Assembly: GCA_963920575.1 (NCBI GenBank)
Contig: OY986970.1
Location: 24,306,114-24,370,113 of the forward strand
Length of the DNA stretch: 64,000 nt
Reading direction: 5' to 3'
Source of the DNA: Narthecium ossifragum
Taxonomy: Eukaryota > Streptophyta > Magnoliopsida > Dioscoreales > Nartheciaceae
The stretch's first letter is position 1. Each line of letters opens with the position of its first letter. The notes under the pieces were generated by a model that worked only from the letters and a program-made list of their open reading frames with translations, ran no database searches and was not told where the DNA came from. The translations under genes were made by a program, and so were the position numbers. Shown piece by piece: positions 54,901 through 64,000 of the stretch.

Positions 54901-57837
54901 TTTGACGTCGCCTTCAGGGGTTTGGTATTTGAAGCATTGGTGAAGTGTCGAGGGAACGACCTTGTACTCGTGGAGCCAAGGTCTCCCTAGCAAGGCATTG
55001 TAGGATGTGCGAGCGTCAATAACATGGAAAACAACGCTCGTGGCAAAGTCTTGAAATTTTAAGACTAAGCGTATGGAACCTAACACTTGTTGCCCAGCTT
55101 GGTTGAAGCCTTGGACCACAATATTGCTAGATGTTAAGTCCATAGTATCGTACCCTAACTTATGAAGGGTTTTAAGTGGTAAAAGATTGATGGCGGATCC
55201 ACAGTCTAGCATCACGCGTGATGTGGGTATTTCATCGATATCGCCAGTTACTAACAATGGCCTATTATGTGGTTTAGTACCAAGTAATAAGTCATCGTCA
55301 GTGAATTCTATGTTAAGACTTTCAACTATGGGCGTCTCTGGTCGAGGAATTTCTTCCCGATAGTCATCAGGAAAAGACAAAGCAGTAATTAGAGATTTGC
55401 GAAGATCAAAGGAAACACACAGAGCATCATACACGCTAAGCAATGCTGGTACTTTCTTTAAATGAGCAATTTCATTATATTTAACTGACTCATTAGAGTT
55501 TACATTTTGCACTGCTTGCGGTACTTGGTCCCTTGCCTTTGGCTGTGGAGGTTGGGAATCCGGGAGCCGGCGTCCAGAGCGAGTGATGATCTCGTGGACT
55601 TCGACCTTTTCTTCTTCCGGAAAGCAGAGTGATCCATCATCATCTTCGAAGACTCCTATTGGGAAGCATGAATAGTTGTCCCAAGTGACGTTGGTTTTCG
55701 GAACATGTGGTTTTTGAGTTTGAAGGTCTGTAGAGACTTGGTGGATGAAACCTTCTATCTCTTCTCGAGCCATGACCTTTCTCAAGACTTTATATTTTGG
55801 AGACCTATGTCTCTTTGGCCTTGGTTGCCAACCTTGAGGGAGAGGCCTTGGAGGATTGAGCCTAGCTGTTCTAACTCTTTCCTTGAAGGCTCGCCTTTTT
55901 ATTTGCTTTTTGCTGAGGTAAGGTCTGCCATAGGGATTATAACTTGGCTCCTCGTCAGACAATGATTCTTTATCATCAATGTCAGGAGGACACAACTCTC
56001 CCAGCGTAGGCCAAGGGTGACCTTCAACGGGGTGTAAGATAGGTACTGGGTACCTCTCAGTCGGAATGTCGGAAGGAATAAATGTATGTTTATTCCTATC
56101 TTGATGACATGAGACCGATGGAGTATACTCCATTCCTTCATATGGGGGTGTTGAAGGAGTATACTCCATGTCTTCATGAGGAGGTGTTGAAGGGGTATAT
56201 TCTTCACATTGAGAGTCAGACTCTGAGGAAAGGGTGGTGGTAGTGACCATATGTGTTGACTCCACTTTCTTCCCCTTTTGGAGCTTTTTCAAAAGTCCAG
56301 CATCCATAACTCCATCGTCTATCAACTTTTGAATTTTATCTTTGACGATAAAGCAGTCTTGGAGAGTATGGCCCAAGAGCCTATGGTAGGGGCAGTATAA
56401 TGGATCATTGACTCTGTTCACCTCTTGAGGACGTCGAGGCTCTGGGAGCTCAATGAGTCCGAGGTCTTTCAAACCCGTGAAGATGTCTAAGACTTCTTCA
56501 CGAGGGAAGGAGTATTCCTTCTCTATTCTTTCTTTAAGTGTTTTTATTTTTCTTGGGTCCGCATCAGCAGAAGTATCTCTAGGTCGAGATTGGTCCCTTG
56601 GGACATACACCTCCCTTGACCTAGGATTTCGGATAGTAGACGTCTGCATGACTGCTTTGCCCTTGGAAGGAGCAGTCTTGTCTCTCTTTGTACGGTCAGA
56701 GATTCTGTCTACCACTTGGGTCTTCCGAGCCACATGTAGTAGGTAGTTCTCGATGTCAGTCGCTTTAGAGGCTAACTCTTCGAAGGTAAGCGGACGGACA
56801 CCTTGTAGGTAAACAGCCATTTCCGGACGTAAGTTATTCATGCAGATACGTACGGCTTCCGCTTCCGTGATGGGTTGCGGGCAATGAATACTTAAATTTC
56901 TCCATCGGTTGATGAAGTCTGCAGCCTTCTCGTGCGGATTTTGCTCTGTCTGGGTGAGCTCTGTGATCCCCACATTTCTTTGGGTGCTATAAAATATTTG
57001 AAGGAAAGCCTCTTGCATTTGCTCCCAAGAGGTGATGGACCCAGGCGCCAACTTGCTATACCAAGTAAAGGCTGGACAAACAAGGGTTTGCACAAATTGG
57101 CGGAGCAACAAGGCACCATTATGAGCTGTGTCTTGGCATGCCGTAAGAAAATGAGCAATGTGCTCATGTGGAGACCCATTCCCATTGAATTTAGTGAATT
57201 GAGGTTGTCTATAATTCACTGGAAATGGGACTAAATCGATGTCGGCCGGGTAGGGCTTCATGTAACCAGGCCTCATAGAATATTGGTTCTGCATTTGGAG
57301 AGCTCTAATATTTTCGGCTATCATCCTCTGTACCGTCTCCAAGGACACCATGTTTGTTTGGTGTTGATGGTCATGTGGAGGTGGTTGTTTGTCAGTGTGA
57401 GGGTGATGCTGATCATGATTATGTGGAGGTGAGGAAGTGGATGCAATAAATGAAGTAGTAGGGATCTGAGCTTTCAAATTGGCTATCTCTGCCTCCTTCA
57501 ATTGCAGGGCATTCCTCAACTGTTCAAGTTCTTCTTCTGTTGAAGCAGTAAGAACCTGGTAGCGCTCCGGGGAAGCCGGTCTATCTCTTGGAGACTTAGG
57601 CAGAGGAGGGAACTCTTGCTCGAACGAGGGCTCAAGGGCAGCTCCTGTGCTATCTCTACTATCTAAGGAACGTGAGTGTAGTGTCATGCTCCTAGTATGA
57701 GGCCGACTACGGGACTCTGGAGCGATGATCTTCACCGGGTCTACGTCAGTGGCCCTTTTCTTCCTTCTCTTGGCAGGAACATTTGAGGATGTGTGACTTG
57801 ATGTAGACATCTCGTCATCTTCAGTCCCGATAGGCAT
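51988..57837 (-). CDS. Gag-pol polyprotein (gag, protease, RT, RNase H, second RNase H)
   Basis: Open frame of about 1949 codons from MPIGTEDDEM to a TAA at 51988-51990. Gag core near residues 205-380 (LVPFPVNYRQPQFTKFNG, W.....F....); knuckle-like CPYHRLLGHTLQDC near 470; protease motif DCGSAINLLP near 877 (Cys instead of the more usual Ser/Thr after Asp); G-patch-like MGYDINSGEGLCG near 1145; reverse transcriptase with YVDDLVVK near 1437; first RNase H to about 1690; second RNase H from YFDGACRRLGAGAG near 1730 with MAEYEAL and GDSQLI. The frame is open upstream of this ATG to 58239. TAA, then TAG 24 codons later, separate it from integrase, so full pol needs readthrough or is inactive. Confidence 0.92.
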   Translation of the reverse strand: MPIGTEDDEMSTSSHTSSNVPAKRRKKRATDVDPVKIIAPESRSRPHTRSMTLHSRSLDSRDSTGAALEPSFEQEFPPLPKSPRDRPASPERYQVLTASTEEELEQLRNALQLKEAEIANLKAQIPTTSFIASTSSPPHNHDQHHPHTDKQPPPHDHQHQTNMVSLETVQRMIAENIRALQMQNQYSMRPGYMKPYPADIDLVPFPVNYRQPQFTKFNGNGSPHEHIAHFLTACQDTAHNGALLLRQFVQTLVCPAFTWYSKLAPGSITSWEQMQEAFLQIFYSTQRNVGITELTQTEQNPHEKAADFINRWRNLSIHCPQPITEAEAVRICMNNLRPEMAVYLQGVRPLTFEELASKATDIENYLLHVARKTQVVDRISDRTKRDKTAPSKGKAVMQTSTIRNPRSREVYVPRDQSRPRDTSADADPRKIKTLKERIEKEYSFPREEVLDIFTGLKDLGLIELPEPRRPQEVNRVNDPLYCPYHRLLGHTLQDCFIVKDKIQKLIDDGVMDAGLLKKLQKGKKVESTHMVTTTTLSSESDSQCEEYTPSTPPHEDMEYTPSTPPYEGMEYTPSVSCHQDRNKHTFIPSDIPTERYPVPILHPVEGHPWPTLGELCPPDIDDKESLSDEEPSYNPYGRPYLSKKQIKRRAFKERVRTARLNPPRPLPQGWQPRPKRHRSPKYKVLRKVMAREEIEGFIHQVSTDLQTQKPHVPKTNVTWDNYSCFPIGVFEDDDGSLCFPEEEKVEVHEIITRSGRRLPDSQPPQPKARDQVPQAVQNVNSNESVKYNEIAHLKKVPALLSVYDALCVSFDLRKSLITALSFPDDYREEIPRPETPIVESLNIEFTDDDLLLGTKPHNRPLLVTGDIDEIPTSRVMLDCGSAINLLPLKTLHKLGYDTMDLTSSNIVVQGFNQAGQQVLGSIRLVLKFQDFATSVVFHVIDARTSYNALLGRPWLHEYKVVPSTLHQCFKYQTPEGDVKRVFADTKPFTPGEAFFADAKFYLEPPLKVKKPDPTPPADMGFTEKFTAAVQQGKKPPQKKKTYCYIPSSQRKAGDPIFKVIEEELPKSTLQDFPIPLPKLLPSYVRPPPTREEGPSNEHEGGARYSQPIKFVQASLVISSDNSPSLPIPFYDQKTLHMMSQMGYDINSGEGLCGGRGQKQPFEDLLSEEQKIAIRYGEDLFFHKTGLGYQVCMTSIEFIDFQEAPPQLEDGGQATFDDLEEINLGAENDPRPTFIRAHMTPDEKKQYATFLRQNQDVFAWSYKEMPGLDANVAVHRLSIEEGVRPVKQAQRRFRPELIPKIITEVDKLIKANFIREVQYPKWLANIVPVKKKNGQLRLCIDFRDLNKACPKDDFPLPISEIIVDATTGHEILSFMDGYSGYNQIKMAPEDEELTAFRTPKGIFCYTVMPFGLKNAGATYRRAMTVIFNDLLHDIVECYVDDLVVKTKHRQDHFKDLAKVFQRLRQYNLKMNPMKCAFGVTSGKLLGFIVRKRGIEVDPSKIKAILEMPPPRNLHELKGLQGRLAYIRRFISNLAGRCKPFSHLMKKQVPFKWDGACHNAFQRIKEYLINPPLLASPIKGRPLILYTAALPGSLGALLAQHDNEGKERALYYLSRTLVGAEHNYSEMEKICLSLVFATQKLRYYLLEHPVQLISKADPLRYVLKKLTLSGRLAKWAMLLSQFDITYVPQKAGKGQALADFLAAYPVPDDEILKDDFPDEGVFVADVQPSWEMYFDGACRRLGAGAGLVFVTPEQALIPYSFTLTSASSNNMAEYEALIIGLEIATEMGIDPLTIYGDSQLIINQLHGIYATKKGELIPYLHRAKELINSFKELKIQHVPRSQNQKADALASLAAAMSLPPTAVLEVRIEERRVLPPLLEETLNQQLPVLINAISTSEVQMRDWRAPFLDYLMSGAQERLRLRRRVTKYTYINDTLYRRTFDGLLLRCLSNE

Positions 57838-57949
57838 CGCCACAAAGACATTGAAAGCATTCCCTGAGAGGGCGTCTTCTCTGACGTCTTGTCTGCGAGC
57901 CTTTCGAGAGGTGAGTTGGTTTTTGGGAGAGATTTTTGGTGCTAAACTA

Positions 57950-58125
57950 TAGCAAGGACGCCGTATGCCCTCAGCATGGCATGGTGGATGACGGTAGGCA
58001 ACTCCTCTTTGTGAGGTGAATTGATTTTTTGGAGGAGCTCTCGGTGCTAAATCGTAGCATGGACGCCCTATGCCCTGAGCATGGCATGGTGGATGACGGT
58101 AGGCAACTCCTCTTTGCTTGTTCTT
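57950..58125 (-). repeat. In-frame 105-bp (35-codon) duplication in the gag leader
   Basis: In the gag frame the phrase GVAYRHPPCHA.GI.RPCY.LAP occurs twice, 105 bp apart. Preserved frame between copies suggests the leader is, or was, translated. Confidence 0.75.
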
Positions 58126-58186
58126 GCCGCCGGGTCTCCTAGCCTTGGCAGGAGGGACCGTCAGGCTGACAGTGTTGGGACTCCAT

Positions 58187-58822
58187 TTAGGAGGACAGAT
58201 GGCTCCACTTGGGATAACAAGTGTTAGCGTGGCTCTTACTCAAGTCTTTGATCTGGAGACTCTCCATCTCTCGGTTGGCATAGTTTACGTAGGCTATTTG
58301 CATATCATGAAGGTAGATGCGGTAGCTAGGGAGTCGAGACTCCCAGTACCTTTGTTGGCGGTCATATTCAACATGCAGGTCCTTGGCGTGCTCTACAGGA
58401 GTGTAGAGGCCACTCCCAGTCTTGTCAGTGCAAGTAGCGCCAGGTGCCTTGTTGGCAACGACGGGGGTCACCTGTTTTCTTTTGGAAATGACTGGGATGA
58501 AGCCGTCTTCATCCGCCATGGCTTCGTGAGAGACTATCTCTCGCTGTTTCGGAGGGATAGTAGATCTCGGCTGGCGAGATCTCTTGCCCCCTTGGGAGAG
58601 TTTCTTCGACTGTTGGCAGGTTTTCTTCACTTCCTCCAGGCGGACTCGAGGACTGTTGGAGGGAGTTTTGATGGCATGATTTTGTAGAACACCAGGACCC
58701 TGCGAGGAGGGTTTTGTTGGTTGTCCTTGTTTGCAGGGAGCTTCAACAGAGAAGGTTCCGGACTTGACAACCAAAGGTAACGTTGGTGGAGTGAGCGACA
58801 CAGTTGATGAAGCCGAGGACAC
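58187..58822 (-). CDS. ORF1 upstream of gag (unknown function)
   Basis: About 211 codons in a frame different from gag, ending ...YPKWSHLSS. The frame opens after TAG near 58857 and has no ATG before its middle (AMADEDGFIPVISKRKQ); an ATG at 58833 reads another frame for 67 codons. Extra ORFs before gag are known in Ogre elements; their role is unknown. Rich in Lys/Arg/Ser/Pro in the first half, with Tyr/Arg-rich YDRQQRYWESRLPSYRIY later. Its end overlaps the open gag frame by 53 bp. Confidence 0.65.
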   Translation of the reverse strand: MSSASSTVSLTPPTLPLVVKSGTFSVEAPCKQGQPTKPSSQGPGVLQNHAIKTPSNSPRVRLEEVKKTCQQSKKLSQGGKRSRQPRSTIPPKQREIVSHEAMADEDGFIPVISKRKQVTPVVANKAPGATCTDKTGSGLYTPVEHAKDLHVEYDRQQRYWESRLPSYRIYLHDMQIAYVNYANREMESLQIKDLSKSHANTCYPKWSHLSS

Positions 58823-58978
58823 CGGAAGGCCATTTATCCCAAGGGGAATGTTGAACTAGAGGTCACCAAAGCAGATGTTCACCAGAGCTCCGACTTGTGC
58901 CATTTCCTTCGTTATAGAAGGAAATAAGGTTAGTAGTTTGGGACTTAAAATACCGAGTCCAGAGATGAGGGGAGGAGT

Positions 58979-58998
58979 GTGTCCCACCGGGCGTGCCA
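58979..58998 (-). promoter_or_regulatory. Primer-binding site of the Tat/Ogre-type element
   Basis: Minus-strand TGGCACGCCCGGTGGGACAC begins five bases after the 5' LTR end. It starts with TGG as needed for a tRNA CCA end; an Arg tRNA is likely by analogy with Ogre but was not checked. Confidence 0.75.
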
Positions 58999-59003
58999 GA
59001 ATT

Positions 59004-60291
59004 TGTACGACAAGAAATCTGAATGCATCTCGGAGGAATGAGATTTGATTTCATTGCGACAAATATTTTGATTATATGGGTGATATGTGGACACGACACT
59101 CCCGGGTTGCCAGACTGACAACCCGTTAATTACATCCCCATAGGGAAAACCCCTGATTAAGGACTCGGGATCTAAAGTCCCGTTACATTAATATAAAAGA
59201 CATTAATAAAAGACATAGAAAAGAATATTTCGAATGATATCGGGTGGAGGCAGAGCCTCCGACCCTCACCTTTGTTACCAATGCGGGCGCTCCTGTCTTC
59301 TTCCTCAGATCTGGTACGGGGTCCTCAGGTTGGTGAGCCTTTCCTCTTTTACGCCGGTGCCTTCTGCTTTTCCTTTGGATATACAGCTTTTTGGCCTTGA
59401 ACATTAGGGAGCTTTCCTCTCTGTATCTGGAGAGTCCGGCATGGTGTCTGTACGATCTCCAAGGTCTCTCAGAAGCTAAGGAAGCCAAGAGGCAAAGAAG
59501 CCAAGAGAGCCAAGAGCCAAGAGAAGCCAGGAGAACCAAGAGAGCCAAAAAAAGCCAGGAGAACCCCTCTCTTCTCTATTTATAGGCGAGGGGTTAGAAC
59601 TCCTGGCGGGCGCTTTGAATTTTGAAAGCGACCTGCCGTATCGCGGGAGTTGGGGTGTTAGGAGCGTATCCGGGGAGATCGTATCTGAGAGATACGTAAG
59701 TTGTTCCGGGGATCGTATCTGGGTGTTGAGGTTTTTCAGGAGATCCTATCCGGGAGTTGGAGAGATTTATTATCCTTTGAATTTGAATCCTTTATTTGAA
59801 TTCAAAGTGCATGTTTGAATTTCGAACATATGTGTTCGAATATGTTTGAATTTAGATATTTGTTTGAATTTCGAATATCGGTCGGATTTTTGGATATTTC
59901 GTGAATTTACCAAAATGTCCTTGGTCAAGGGCGATGTGCAAATGACCAAGCTGCCCCTCCATCGGCCCATACTTATTTTGGACCAAAATACCCTGGTGTT
60001 AGGTTGGAGGGCCAATATGCATGGCTTGGATTATTACATCTCTGGAGATGTAAAATGACCAAAATACCCTTGGGTTAGGCCATTACACCCCTGGAGATGT
60101 TAAATGACCAAAATGCCCTTGGGGACGGAAATTACCAAAATGCCCTTTATTTCCTGATTTATGTAGGATGCCATCAAAGCCAGTGATATGTGGAGGGCAC
60201 ATGGTCATATGTGATTTTGAGGGACATGTACTTGGCCAAGATATTTCATGAATATCACTAATTTTAGCCTTAGCTAAAATCAGTGTCAACA
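59004..60291 (-). repeat. 5' LTR of the Tat/Ogre-type element
   Basis: 1288 bp, same ends as the 3' LTR. TATA-like CTATAAATAG at 59576-59585 would drive the element transcript. Confidence 0.95.
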
Positions 60292-60296
60292 GCCTC

Positions 60297-60528
60297 TACT
60301 GGCGAATCCCTCTCCTATCAACGCCCGTTTATTTTCCATCTCCCGCAGATGCTCGCTCCTTCGCCATCGTTGACAGCAATACCTGCCCGTCCTCCACTGG
60401 GTCGTATGGCTCGGCGGTGTTGAGGGCGTTCTTGCCGCCGTCGTGGTCGCCGGCAACGGGCGCCATCAACACACACGTGGCCTCCACCTACGACGGACAT
60501 GAAGAAGGATCATATCGTCACATAGCAT
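60297..60528. other. Target sequence beside the Tat/Ogre-type element
   Basis: GC-rich with a possible acceptor (CTCCCGCAG) and an open plus frame (DARSFAIVDSNTCPSSTGSY...) that I do not recognise. Possibly a host exon or captured fragment. Confidence 0.25.
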
Positions 60529-61212
60529 AGCATGGTAACGTTGCATGGTCATACACATCAATGCATCCCCATGCGGACCCATTTATATTAATATAATAAT
60601 ATTATTTTAATATATTTTATTAAAATAATATAAAATAAATAAATTTTTGCATGATGTGGGCCAATTATGATATGATACGTGGCATGTGGACCCACTTATA
60701 TTAATATTTTATTATAATAACATATTAATAATATTATTTAATACACTACGTACATGAAAATATTCTTGTGCGCGCAAAAGTTTTTATACGCTCATAAAAA
60801 CGCATACAAAAATGTTTATGCGCTCAAAAAAAGATTTGCATGTAGAAAAACAAACATGTACAAAGTTATTTATATCCTCACAAAATGTTACTATGCATGC
60901 AAAAATGTTTATACCATCACAAAAATATTTACATGTGTTTTTAGAAGCGCATTAAAAAGTCTAAGCGCGTAAAAACATTTTCCTACGCGTTGTGTATTAA
61001 ATAATATCAATAACATGTTATTATAATAAAATATTAATATAAGTGGGTCCCACATGACACGTATCATACCATGATTGGTCCACATCATGAAAAAAGCATT
61101 ATTTTATATTATTTTGATAATATATTTTAAAATAATTATTAAATATTAATATAAGTGGGCCCGTATGGGGTTGCATTGATGTGCATGACTATGCCATGTT
61201 ACCATGCCATGT
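60529..61212. mobile_element. Foldback-type MITE, ~680 bp
   Basis: Left arm CATGGTAAC..TGCATGGTCATACACATCAATGCA is inverted on the right as TGCATTGATGTGCATGACTATG..GTTACCATG. The arms continue through TTATATTAATATAA-rich text to about 60760 and 61000. The centre carries ATGCGC/GCGCAT and AAAATGTTTAT words. No target duplication was resolved. Confidence 0.75.
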
Positions 61213-61825
61213 GGCATGGCTCATGCCATACCCCATCCGAGGGTAATTCTAAAATAAATATTTTTATATCTTATCTTGCTTGAAACGTCAATTTTTTTTT
61301 TTACTTGATGTAGATAAAAATGGGAATAGAAATCAGATTGGGATAAGATGAAGCTTATCCCAAAACACCAACTAACCCATCTTTCCTAATTCCATTAATC
61401 TCATTCTGTTTAGATTAGTATGCTGGTGTTTGGTTGCGGGATCGGTTATTCCGGGTTTAAAGATTTATGGAATTCATATGACGGGATTAGTATGATGTTT
61501 GGCTGCTATTCCAAACTAGGCCTAAACGAAAGACTAAATCTCATGATATATATTTATATTTATTTATTATATAAGATCAGCTTTTATGAGTCGCAATTTG
61601 AGTCATATATTTTCTCACACATGACAATTGAGTCATAGAGAGAGGATGAGAGAAAAGGATACGTTGCAGCTGAGTCATAGAGAGGGGAGGAGAGAGGGGG
61701 CAATGGGGGTGGGTGGTTAGGGGCAGTGCGGTGTCATGTGGCACATGGCCCACCATATATATATATTGTATTTAAGGCTTTTCCAAGGCCCAAAACTCCT
61801 AGGGTGAAGGAGTGGGCTAAACCTT
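61213..61825. other. MITE remnants, no gene
   Basis: GTTTGGTTGCGGGAT and GGGATAAGATGAAGCTTATCCC recall the MITE ends at 42981-46248. A (GA)-rich patch is at 61636-61700. Confidence 0.4.
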
Positions 61826-62700
61826 AAATATAGGTGTTGAATCAAATGGGCCTGCTGAAGCCCAGTTTAGAAGAGAGCCATATGAAGCCCATGTGAGTGT
61901 ATGTGTGTAAATGTTTAGTCCCACATTGCTTGGGACAAGAACATTTCTCTAGTTTATATAGAGCCTTGGGCATCTATGGTTTGAATGTGTGTAAGAACTA
62001 GAGAGAGACACGCACACGTCCACGTGCGTGTGCTACTGCCCACCGCCTGTCGACAACCCACTTCCGCCCAGCCGCTAGACCGACGCTGGCGACGGTGATT
62101 TGTGCGTCCATGTTGGGCAGTTATGGATGAGGTGGCATCCCATGTTCTCCTGGGTGGTTGTTACTGGTGACGTGGCGCCTGTTTAGCTCCCCACTAAGTA
62201 ACAGTTATTGGTAATGTGACAGAGTGGCAGCCCATGACTGGGCGATTACTGATGATGTGGCGTTGACGTGGCATCAGTTACTGATGATGTGGCGAGTCTC
62301 TTCACCTCCCCACTAAATGGCTGATCAACTAGCCTAGCTAGCCTATAAATAGGACCTCATATCAGCCATTCTAAAAACTTGTTCATGCATTCACCTCTCA
62401 CCACACAACTTGCATAATAGAGGGTCATGATTGAGAGTACAATATCATCTTGGAGCTCGAAGGGCGATCGGATGGCCGGCTTCCCTCCAATCACGGTGGA
62501 TCGTTGTATCCTGGGAGCTTTTTACCTGAAGAACAAGAAGCAAGGGGTGGTGGGCAAATAAAGCTTAAAGGCACAGTGTGATACACTGGTCTCGATCAAG
62601 CGTTTCTTTTGCGTTATCTTCTTCCTACTTGCATTCGGATAAGTGGTAAGGATTAGTTCTTTTATTTAGTTATTGTACTTGTAAAGGATCCTCGCTACCT
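61826..62700 (+). mobile_element. Copia-like LTR fragment
   Basis: It begins TGTTGAATCAAATGGGCC and carries the LTR-typical TAGTCCCACATTGCTTGGGA followed by a TTTATATAGAGCC box near 61960. A second TATA-like CCTATAAATAGGACC is at 62340. The right end and target duplication were not found. Confidence 0.5.
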
Positions 62701-62859
62701 AAGAAAAAAGCATGGATCCTAGTTCTTATTTTTAATGATATATATATACACACGATAGTGTCAGGAGTATCTTAATTATATATATTATGGTCTTTTTATC
62801 AATCAACTACGTAGTGATGGATATGTTGACTTTTCCTCCCATGAGGATGACGGCAGCAA

Positions 62860-63155
62860 GGAACGGATCGATCCTTCCAGTCATGTAGGATCGATCTCTC
62901 TTTGCAATTTATCAGCGGATCGATCCGTCTCTCCAAGAGGGATCGATCCTACTAGGAAAACAAAAGAGACAGAGAGCACATGTTTGTGAAGATCAAGGTT
63001 GGATCAATCCGAAGATCGATCCTTCTTCGGGATGCTGAGATTTTTAGGGACGGATCGATCACTCCTACATAGTAGGATCGATCCGACTCGGGATTTTGGA
63101 ATTCATCGATCTCGTGCATACAAGGATCGATCTTTCTCTTGAGTGGGATCGATCC
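62860..63155. repeat. GATCGATC hairpin cluster in an LTR-like region
   Basis: About ten GATCGATC motifs. Perfect double-stem hairpins: GGATCGATC/GATCGATCC with inner CTCT/AGAG (62917-62949), and CGGATCGATC/GATCGATCCG with inner CCTAC/GTAGG (63051-63085). Downstream lie a TATA-like GGCTATAAATAAGG (63219) and a leader, so this is probably U3 of an unclassified plus-strand LTR. Confidence 0.8.
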
Positions 63156-64000
63156 CTCTCTATTGGATGGGCAAATCCGATGGCTCAAATTTAATCCGGA
63201 TTTGTATTCATTGGAGGCTATAAATAAGGTGCTTATAGGGTTTCTTTTATGTGGTAGAGATGTTATTGAGAGGATTGTGAGAGGTGTGAGAGTAGGCAAC
63301 CTTAGAAAGATCTCTTTGTCTCTGTTAGGGTTTGGGCTTTGTAATCTCTCTCTCATAGTGAAAATTTCCTCTGCTGCACGTGGTTTTTTCCTTCCAGTTG
63401 TTGCTGGTAGGTTTTTTCACGAAAATCCTTATCTCCACTTTTTCCTTTTCTTCGTGGTTTGATTGTTTCTCTTTCGCTGTGACATCCCCGTATCTATCTG
63501 GCGTATCTCTGGCATCGCCGGGACCCCTCAGATTCCCTAACAGGATAATACTATAATAGTAGTTGAGAGAGAGCACTACAAGGAAGCACGATCATATACA
63601 GAGTGAGGAGTGAGAGTGGGCCACAAGCTAGCTTCGAGTGGAGGGACAAGGGGAGTAGCTGCATAAGACCTGCTTCTCCCACCCCGCTTGACACCAGCCC
63701 TCCTCTGACACACTCTCCTTTTCCCATTGTGCCCCCGCCCCTCTCTTCTTTTACCCTCCTCTCATTTTCTTTCTTCTTTTTCTTTAATTTTTTTATCTAC
63801 TTTTGTTCCTTTTTTTTCCTCAATAGTTTTGTTTTTTACTCAGTTTTCTTTATTTTTTTATCAATTTTATTTCCTTTTTATCAGTTTTATTTTTCTTTTT
63901 GGATAAACAGTTTTTTTTTTTATATGTTGGTAATGTTTTGTTTATTTTTTAGTTGTAGATTTTGAGAGTCGTTATTTATAAAAATATATATAAATACAAA
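63156..64000. other. LTR-like leader then T-rich sequence, no gene
   Basis: 63220-63540 looks like LTR R/U5 text (CTCTGTTAGGGTTTGGG; TCCCTAACAGG). 63770-63960 is T-rich low complexity. No gene. Confidence 0.4.

Larger units (their letters stand above)
46642..60291 (-). mobile_element. Complete Ty3/gypsy element, Tat/Ogre clade, 13.65 kb
   Basis: Minus-strand order: 5' LTR, PBS, ORF1, gag, protease, reverse transcriptase, RNase H, second RNase H, integrase, 3' tandem repeats, PPT, 3' LTR. It is flanked by the perfect duplication GCCTC (46637-46641 and 60292-60296). The extra ORF before gag, the second RNase H and the 3' tandem repeats are typical of the Tat/Ogre lineage. By eye the LTRs differ at about 16 positions plus a few small indels in ~1.29 kb, so the insertion is fairly young. 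Two in-frame stops before the integrase make it probably non-autonomous now. Confidence 0.93.

Noticed and set aside
46642..60291. Element as an integrated plant pararetrovirus
   Set aside because: It has LTRs, a target duplication and a DDE integrase, and I see no movement-protein region; Tat/Ogre-type Ty3/gypsy fits fully.

Overview
The window is nuclear DNA of a flowering plant. It is dominated by transposable elements, with LTR retrotransposons, solo LTRs and MITEs nested in one another, and contains a few plant-specific gene families (BURP, FAR1-related, GRF zinc finger). The GC-rich coding style of the BURP genes and of the TR-GAG element leans towards a monocot, but the sequence alone does not settle the species. 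I see no rRNA, tRNA, CRISPR array, organellar insert or bacterial gene.

The only intact host gene is a BURP-domain PG1-beta-like (polygalacturonase non-catalytic subunit) gene at 9668-11707 on the minus strand. Two decayed paralogs follow in the same orientation. One (24672-27398) has lost its BURP domain and is split by a hAT element. The other (36239-40309) is broken by three solo LTRs inside or around its BURP domain, by frameshifts and by deletion. A fourth sliver of the BURP 3' end lies at 32850-32898 inside a segmental duplication. Other host-type remnants are a FAR1-related fragment split by a MITE (3430-4266), two similar candidate terminal exons (461-509 and 5621-5716), a frameshifted GRF zinc-finger gene (13809-14101) and a MULE-associated PB1-like fragment (24483-24671).

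Mobile elements by region: solo LTR family A at 855-2551 and 43050-45941; a gag-only LTR element (TR-GAG type) at 5773-8860; solo LTR family B at 16332-18788 and 21350-23750; tandem LTR-like units at 18811-21137; a probable MULE-type MITE at 33524-34567; three copies of a ~0.6-kb solo LTR family C at 34792, 36671 and 38321; a ~0.94-kb copia-like solo LTR at 36626-38166; a long-TIR MULE at 40514-41665; a three-level nest at 42981-46248; and a complete 13.65-kb Tat/Ogre-clade Ty3/gypsy element at 46642-60291 with LTRs, target duplication, PBS, PPT, extra ORF1, gag-pol and 3' tandem repeats. Many insertions could be delimited to the base by their target-site duplications.

The most unusual signal is structural. 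LTRs of several unrelated families carry arrays of short perfect hairpins whose loops or clamps are constant while the stems differ from copy to copy with matching compensatory changes: GTTCTAG loops in family A; GATCGATC clamps in family A and in an LTR-like region at the right end; variable stems in family B. A similar ATCGGTA/TACCGAT hairpin array lies upstream of the intact BURP gene. No alignment, folding or database search was run; all comparisons are by eye.
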